Origin: Cristatella mucedo | Lineage: Eukaryota > Bryozoa > Phylactolaemata > Cristatellidae | Reading direction: 5' to 3' | Assembly (NCBI GenBank): GCA_009760855.2 | Contig: WPIO01000654.1 | Coordinates: forward strand, 1-14,026 | DNA: 14,026 bases | Shown here: piece after piece, positions 9,684 to 14,026 of the stretch | How the letters are laid out: each line of letters opens with the position of its first letter | How positions within the stretch are numbered: position 1 is the stretch's first letter | Notes under the pieces: model-generated | Told to the model about the DNA's origin: nothing | The model's input: the letters and a program-made list of their open reading frames with translations, nothing else | The model's database searches: none | Position numbers and translations under genes: made by a program

Positions 9684-10182
9684 GAACTCGTGCGAAACGT
9701 GTTATTTACGTGCGAAATGCTTTAAACAAGTGCAGCACTCTGCTGCCAGCAAGCGCACGCTCCGACATGCAGATTTGAAGTTTCTGCATATTTTGCGATC
9801 TGCCGCGAGTTCGTGCGAAACGTGTTATTTACGTGCGAAATGCTTTAAACAAGGTGCAGCACTCTGCTGCCAGCAAGCTTACGCTTCGACATGCAGATTT
9901 GAAGTTTCTACATATTCCGCGATCTGCTGCAAACTGGAGCGAAACGTGTTATTTACGTGCGAAATGCTTTAAACAAGGTGCAGCACTCTGCTGCCAGCCA
10001 GGGCACGCTCCGACACGCAGATTTGAAGTTTCTACATATTCCGCGATCTGCTGCGAATTGGTGCGAAACGTGTTATTTACGTGCGAAATGCTTTAAACAA
10101 GGTGCAGCACTCTGCTGCAAGCCAGCACACACACGCTTCGACATGCAGATTTGAACTTTCTACAGATTCCGCGATCTGCTGC
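9684..10182. repeat. Higher-order R-K-G-B tetramer, copy 4 (M79-M82)
   Basis: The order is AAGCG (123 bp, CAAGTGC deletion, TCTGCATATTTTGCG), AAGCT (GAGTTCG start, AGCTTACGCTTCG), CAGGG (AAACTGGAGC start, GACACGCAG) and B (GAATTGG start). The B monomer has two extra CA units and is 128 bp, the longest in the window. The G monomer appears identical to that at 5834-5957. Confidence 0.85.
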
Positions 10183-10429
10183 AAACTCGTGCGAAACGTG
10201 TTATTTACGTGCGAAATGCTTTAAACAAGTGCAGCACACTGCTGCCAGCAAGCGCACGCTCCTACATGCAGATTTGAAGTTTCTACATATTCCGCAATCT
10301 GCCGCGAACTCGTGCGAAACGTGTTATTTACGTGCGAAATGCTTTAAACAAGGTGCAGCACTCTGCTGCAAGCCAGCACACGCTTCGACATGCAGATTTC
10401 AACTTTCTACAGATTCCGCGATCTGCCGC
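9684..10429. repeat. Segmental duplication, right copy (M79-M84)
   Basis: This block of 746 bases matches 5586-6329 monomer for monomer (see the left copy for the shared markers). Differences include CAAGTGC deletions in the first and fifth monomers, CATATTTTGCG for CATATTCCGCG, a CA expansion in the fourth, AGCAAGCG for AGCCAGCG in the fifth, and conversion of the last monomer to TTTCAACTTTCTACAGATT. The differences are clustered, as expected for conversion from neighbours rather than for uniform point mutation. Confidence 0.85.
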
Positions 10430-11049
10430 GAACTCGTGCGAAACGTGTTATTTACGTGCGAAATGCTTTAAACAAGGTGCAGCACTCTGCTGCCAGCAAG
10501 CTCACGCTCCGACATGCAGATTTGAAGTTTCTACATATTCCGCGATCTGCTGCGATTTGGTGCGAAACGTGTTATTTACGTGCGAAATGCTTTAAACAAG
10601 GTGCAGCACTCTGCTGCCAGCAAGCTCACGCTCCGACATGCAGATTTGAAGTTTCTACATATTCCGCGATCTGCTGCGATTTGGTGCGAAACGTGTTATT
10701 TACGTGCGAAATGCTTTAAACAAGGTGCAGCACTCTGCTGCCAGCAAGCTCACGCTCCGACATGCAGATTTGAAGTTTCTACATATTCCGCGATCTGCTG
10801 CAAACTAGTGCGAAACGTGTTATTTACGTGCGAAATGCTTTAAACAAGGTGCAGCACTCTGCTGCCAGCAAGCTCACGCTCCGACATGCAGATTTGAAGT
10901 TTCTACATATTCCGCGATCTGCTGGGAACTAGTGCGAAACGTGTTATTTACGTGCGAAATGCTTTAAACAAGGTGCAGCACTCTGCTGCCAGCAAGCTCA
11001 CGCTCCGACATGCAGATTTGAAGTTTCTACATATTCCGCGATCTGCTGC
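10430..11049. repeat. Run of five AAGCT (L-type) monomers (M85-M89)
   Basis: Five adjacent monomers all carry CCAGCAAGCTCACG. The monomers at 10554 and 10678 both start GATTTGG and appear identical over all 124 bases, which indicates a recent local duplication. The pair at 10802 and 10926 shares CTAGTGC starts, and the junction between them is CTGCTGG, as at 6329/6330. Elsewhere L-type monomers occur singly or in runs of two or three. Confidence 0.8.
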
Positions 11050-11545
11050 AAACTGGTGCGAAACGTGTTATTTACGTGCGAAATGCTTTAAACAAGGTGC
11101 AGCACTCTGCTGCCAGCCAGGGCACGCTCCGACACGCAGATTTGAAGTTTCTACATATTCCGCGATCTGCTGCGAACTGGTGCGAAACGTGTTATTTACG
11201 TGCGAAATGCTTTAAACAAGGTGCAGCACTCTGCTGCCAGCCAGGGCACGCTCCGACATGCAGATTTGAAGTTTCTACATATTCCGCGATCTGCTGCGAA
11301 CTCGTGCGAAACGTGTTATTTACGTGCGAAATGCTTTAAACAAGGTGCAGCACTCTGCTGCCAGCAAGCACACGCTCCGACATGCAGATTTGAAGTTTCT
11401 ACAGATTCCGCGATCTGCTGCGAACTCGTGCGAAACGTGTTATTTACGTGCGAAATGCTTTAAACAAGGTGCAGCACTCTGCTGCAAGCCAGCACACGCT
11501 CCGACATGCAGATTTGAAGTTTCTACAGATTCCGCGATCTGCTGC

Positions 11546-12040
11546 GAACTCGTGCGAAACGTGTTATTTACGTGCGAAATGCTTTAAACAAGGTGCAGCA
11601 CTCTGCTGCCAGCAAGCGCACGCTCCGACATGCAGATTTGAAGTTTCTACATATTCCGCGATCTGCTGCGAATTCGTGCGAAACGTGTTATTTACGTGCG
11701 AAATGCTTTAAACAAGGTGCAGCACTCTGCTGCCAGCAAGCTCACGCTCCGACATGCAGATTTGAAGTTTCTACATATTCCGCGATCTGCTGCAAACTGG
11801 TGCGAAACGTGTTATTTACGTGCGAAATGCTTTAAACAAGGTGCAGCACTCTGCTGCCAGCCAGGCACGCTCCGACATGCAGATTTGAAGTTTCTACATA
11901 TTCCGCGATCTGCTGCGAATTCGTGCGAAACGTGTTATTTACGTGCGAAATGCTTTAAACAAGGTGCAGCACTCTGCTGCCAGCCAGCACACGCTCCGAC
12001 ATGCAGATTTGAACTTTCTACAGATTCCGCGATCTGCTGC
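11546..12040. repeat. Higher-order R-K-G-B tetramer, copy 5, partly converted (M94-M97)
   Basis: The order is AAGCG, AAGCT (GAATTCG start), a CAGGCACG variant of G with one base deleted (123 bp, AAACTGG start), then a B-like monomer. That last monomer has the right half of the B haplotype (GAACTTTCTACAGATT) but CCAGCC rather than CAAGCC. The B haplotype is broken between p63 and p97, which marks a possible conversion boundary. Confidence 0.7.
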
Positions 12041-12663
12041 AAACTCGTGCGAAACGTGTTATTTACGTGCGAAATGCTTTAAACAAGGTGCAGCACTCTG
12101 CTGCCAGCAAGCGCACGCTCCGACATGCAGATTTGAAGTTTCTACATATTCCGCGATCTGCTGCGAACTGGTGCGAAACGTGTTATTTACGTGCGAAATG
12201 CTTTAAACAAGGTGCAGCAGCACTCTGCTGCAAGCCAGCACACGCTCCGACATGCAGATTTGAAGTTTCTACATATTCCGCGATCTGCTGCGAACTCGTG
12301 CGAAACGTGTTATTTACGTGCGAAATGCTTTAAACAAGGTGCAGCACTCTGCTGCCAGCAAGCTCACGCTCCGACATGCAGATTTGAAGTTTCTACATAT
12401 TCCGCGATCTGCTGCGAACTGGTGCGAAACGTGTTATTTACGTGCGAAATGCTTTAAACAAGGTGCAGCACTCTGCTGCCAGCAAGCGCACGCTCCGACA
12501 TGCAGATTTGAAGTTTCTACATATTCCGCGATCTGCTGCGAACTGGTGCGAAACGTGTTATTTACGTGCGAAATGCTTTAAACAAGGTGCAGCACTCTGC
12601 TGCCAGCCAGCGCACGCTCCGACATGCAGATTTGAAGTTTCTACATACTCCGCGATCTGCTGC

Positions 12664-12786
12664 GAACTCGTGCGAAACGTGCTATTTACGTGCGAAATGC
12701 TTTAAACAAGGTGCAGCACTCTGCTGCCAGCAGCACACGCTCCGACATGATGAATTGAAGTTTCTACATATTCCGCGATCTGCCGC
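12664..12786. repeat. Divergent 123-bp monomer M103
   Basis: It has CGTGCTATTTAC (a T-to-C change in the conserved box), loses one base in CCAGCAGCACACG, and has GACATGATGAATTGAAG in place of the ATGCAGATTTGAAG segment. It lies next to a GATTTGG-start monomer at 12787. The clustered changes at p85-p92 resemble a small templated replacement. Confidence 0.65.
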
Positions 12787-13034
12787 GATTTGGTGCGAAA
12801 CGTGTTATTTACGTGCGAAATGCTTTAAACAAGGTGCAGCACTCTGCTGCCAGCAAGCTCACGCTCCGACATGCAGATTTGAAGTTTCTACATATTCCGC
12901 GATCTGCTGCGAACTGGTGCGAAACGTGTTATTTACGTGCGAAATGCTTTAAACAAGGTGCAGCACTCTGCTGCCAGCCAGGGCACGCTCCGACATGCAG
13001 ATTTGAAGTTTCTACATATTCCGCGATCTGCTGA

Positions 13035-13532
13035 AAACTGGTGCGAAACGTGTTATTTACGTGCGAAATGCTTTAAACAAGGTGCAGCACTCTGCTGCCA
13101 GCAAGCGCACGCTCCGACATGCAGATTTGAAGTTTCTACATATTCCGCAATCTGCTGCGAACTCGTGCGAAACGTGTTATTTACGTGCGAAATGCTTTAA
13201 ACAAGGTGCAGCACTCTGCTGCCAGCAAGCTCACGCTCCGACATGCAGATTTGAAGTTTCTACATATTCCGCGATCTGCTGCAAACTGGTGCGAAACGTG
13301 TTATTTACGTGCGAAATGCTTTAAACAAGGTGCAGCACTCTGCTGCCAGCCAGGCCACGCTCCGACACGCAGATTTGAAGTTTCTACATATTCCGCGATC
13401 TGCTGCGAACTCGTGCGCAAAACGTGTTATTTACGTGCGAAATGCTTTAAACAAGGTGCAGCACTCTGCTGCAAGCCAGCACACGCTCCGACATGCAGAT
13501 TTGAACTTTCTACAGATTCCGCGATCTGCTGC
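13035..13532. repeat. Higher-order R-K-G-B tetramer, copy 6 (M106-M109)
   Basis: The order is AAGCG (CCGCAATC end region), AAGCT, a G variant with CAGGCCACG, AAACTGG start and GACACGCAG, then full B. The B monomer has a two-base insertion near its start (GTGCGCAAAACG) and is 126 bp. The CACGCAG change is found only in the G monomers at 5834, 9931, 11050 and 13283, which ties these copies together. Confidence 0.75.
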
Positions 13533-13779
13533 GAACTCGTGCGAAACGTGTTATTTACGTGCGAAATGCTTTAAACAAGGTGCAGCACTCTGCTGCCAGC
13601 CAGCGCACGCTCCGACATGCAGATTTGATGATTCTACATATTCCGCGATCTGCTGCGAACTCGTGCGAAACGTGTTATTTACGTGCGAAATGCTTTAAAC
13701 AAGGTGCAGCACTCTGCTGCCAGCCAGCTCACGCTCCGACATGCAGATTTGAGTTTCTACATATTCCGCGATCTGCTGC

Positions 13780-13905
13780 GAATTGGTGCGAAAACGTGTT
13801 ATTTACGTGCGAAATGCTTTTAAACAAGGTGCAGCACTCTGCTGCAAGCAGCACACGCTCCGACATGCAGATTTGAACTTTCTACAGATTCCGACGATCT
13901 GCTGC
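13780..13905. repeat. Isolated full B monomer (M112)
   Basis: It starts GAATTGG like the B monomers of the tetramers and carries GAACTTTCTACAGATT. It has four separate one-base indels: GAAAACG, CTTTTAAAC, GCAAGCAGC and CCGACGATC, for a net length of 126. The preceding monomer (13657) carries the unusual CCAGCCAGCTCACG and lacks one A in TTTGAGTTTC. Several of these indels are in homopolymers and could be sequencing errors. Confidence 0.6.
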
Positions 13906-14026
13906 GAACTCGTGCGAAACGTGTTATTTACGTGCGAAATGCTTTAAACAAGGTGCAGCACTCTGCTGCAAGCCAGCGTACGCTCCGACATGCAGATTTG
14001 AAGTTTCTACATATTCCGCGATCTGC
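13906..14026. repeat. Final monomer M113, truncated by the window edge
   Basis: The last 121 bases are a normal monomer up to p121 (GATCTGC). It carries the left half of the B haplotype (GCAAGCCAGC) with GTACG, but the ordinary GAAGTTTCTACATATT right half, so it is a B/ordinary recombinant. The array clearly continues beyond the window. Confidence 0.85.

Larger units (their letters stand above)
1..14026. repeat. 124-bp satellite DNA array, 113 head-to-tail monomers
   Basis: The same unit of about 124 bp repeats from the first to the last base with no interruption and no inversion. Landmarks in order within the unit are GAACTCGTGC (p1-10), TTATTTACGTGC (p19-30), TTTAAAC (p38-44), GCAGCACTCTGCTGC (p50-64), CACGCTCCGACATGCAG (p74-90), TACATATTCCGCGATC (p103-118) and CTGCTGC (p118-124). 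Boundaries placed by eye give 112 full monomers plus a final one of 121 bases, and the lengths sum exactly to the window. Most monomers differ from consensus at only a few sites, concentrated at p1-6, p49, p63-73 and p97-108. The consensus is about 49% GC. Such arrays are usually centromeric, pericentromeric or subtelomeric heterochromatin in eukaryotes, but that location is inference. The family is not one I recognise. Confidence 0.99.

Noticed and set aside
12747-12770. Hammerhead ribozyme, known from some satellites, suggested by GATGA and GAAA motifs
   Set aside because: The required CTGATGA core is absent from the consensus. GATGA-like strings appear only in two mutated monomers (12664 and 13533), and no flanking stems align with the GAAAC at p11-15.
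2641-13830. Homopolymer length changes (for example CTTTTAAAAC at 2642, CTTTTAAAC at 7484, 8725 and 13818, GTTTTC at 1710 and 7793) as biologically meaningful frameshifts
   Set aside because: They lie in short A/T runs where long-read sequencing errors are common. Without raw reads they cannot be separated from error, and no coding frame is at stake.
27-13876. Dozens of + strand open frames of 87 codons (and 128-170 codons) with conserved cysteine-rich translations
   Set aside because: They start once per monomer and overlap each other in different frames. Their length follows from 124 not being divisible by 3, with TAA (p40-42) and TGA (p94-96) both in one phase. The same DNA is read in two frames, variants show no codon-position bias that I can see, and there is no ribosome-binding or promoter context.
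1-14026. CRISPR array or other repeat-spacer system
   Set aside because: The whole 124-bp unit repeats. There are no unique spacers between repeats, and no leader or cas genes.
1-14026. CENP-B box in the monomer
   Set aside because: The best match is on the minus strand at p1-p14 (TTTCGCACGAGTTCGCA in consensus). It has the TTCG and central A of the box but not the CGGG, so it is not a credible box.
1-14026. tRNA- or SINE-derived repeat (Pol III A and B boxes)
   Set aside because: No adequate B box (GGTTCGANNCC) is present. The TTCGA strings in CGCTTCGACATG lack the flanking bases and occur in only a few monomers.
1-14026. Inserted transposons, inverted monomers or unique sequence islands inside the array
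   Set aside because: I followed the monomer register from end to end. Every base falls in a same-orientation monomer of 123-128 bp, so there is no room for an insert.

Overview
The whole 14,026-base window is a single uninterrupted tandem array of satellite DNA. I read 113 head-to-tail monomers, all in the same orientation, with a modal length of 124 bp. 112 are complete, and the last is cut 3 bases short by the window edge. The window starts exactly on a monomer boundary as I define it: phase p1 is the G of GAACTCGTGC, and p124 is the final C of CTGCTGC. 'M' numbers count monomers from the left. By my boundary count, 89 complete monomers are 124 bp, nine are 123, six are 125, five are 126, two are 127 and one is 128, which accounts exactly for the window length. 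I see no protein-coding gene, RNA gene, transposon, CRISPR array or unique sequence.

The organism is almost certainly a eukaryote, because kilobases of pure ~124-bp satellite with higher-order variants are typical of centromeric, pericentromeric or other heterochromatic blocks. I do not recognise the family and cannot name the species. The consensus is about 49% GC and carries about 11 CpG per monomer against about 7.5 expected from base composition. CpG is therefore not depleted, which argues weakly against a heavily methylated vertebrate germline.

Layout. (1) 1-744: a left portion of six monomers with private variants and a two-monomer alternation. (2) 745-6329: a mixed domain carrying two marked monomer classes. 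'G' monomers carry CCAGCCAGGGCACG. 'B' monomers combine GCAAGCCAGCACACG with GAACTTTCTACAGATT. These recur with two other classes as a four-monomer higher-order unit (R-K-G-B). (3) 6330-9558: 26 monomers with no G or full B monomer. (4) 9559-14026: the marked classes return, beginning with a rearranged second copy of part of region 2. The pair 5586-6329 and 9684-10429 share several rare variants about 4.1 kb apart.

The many 87-codon open frames on the + strand are arithmetic artefacts. 124 is not a multiple of 3, both recurrent stops lie in one phase of the monomer, and so the same DNA is read through in the other two phases. The points of biological interest are the very uneven conservation along the monomer (an almost invariant box at p11-p43 beside hypervariable sites), linked haplotypes that record unequal exchange, and a short perfect hairpin in nearly every monomer.
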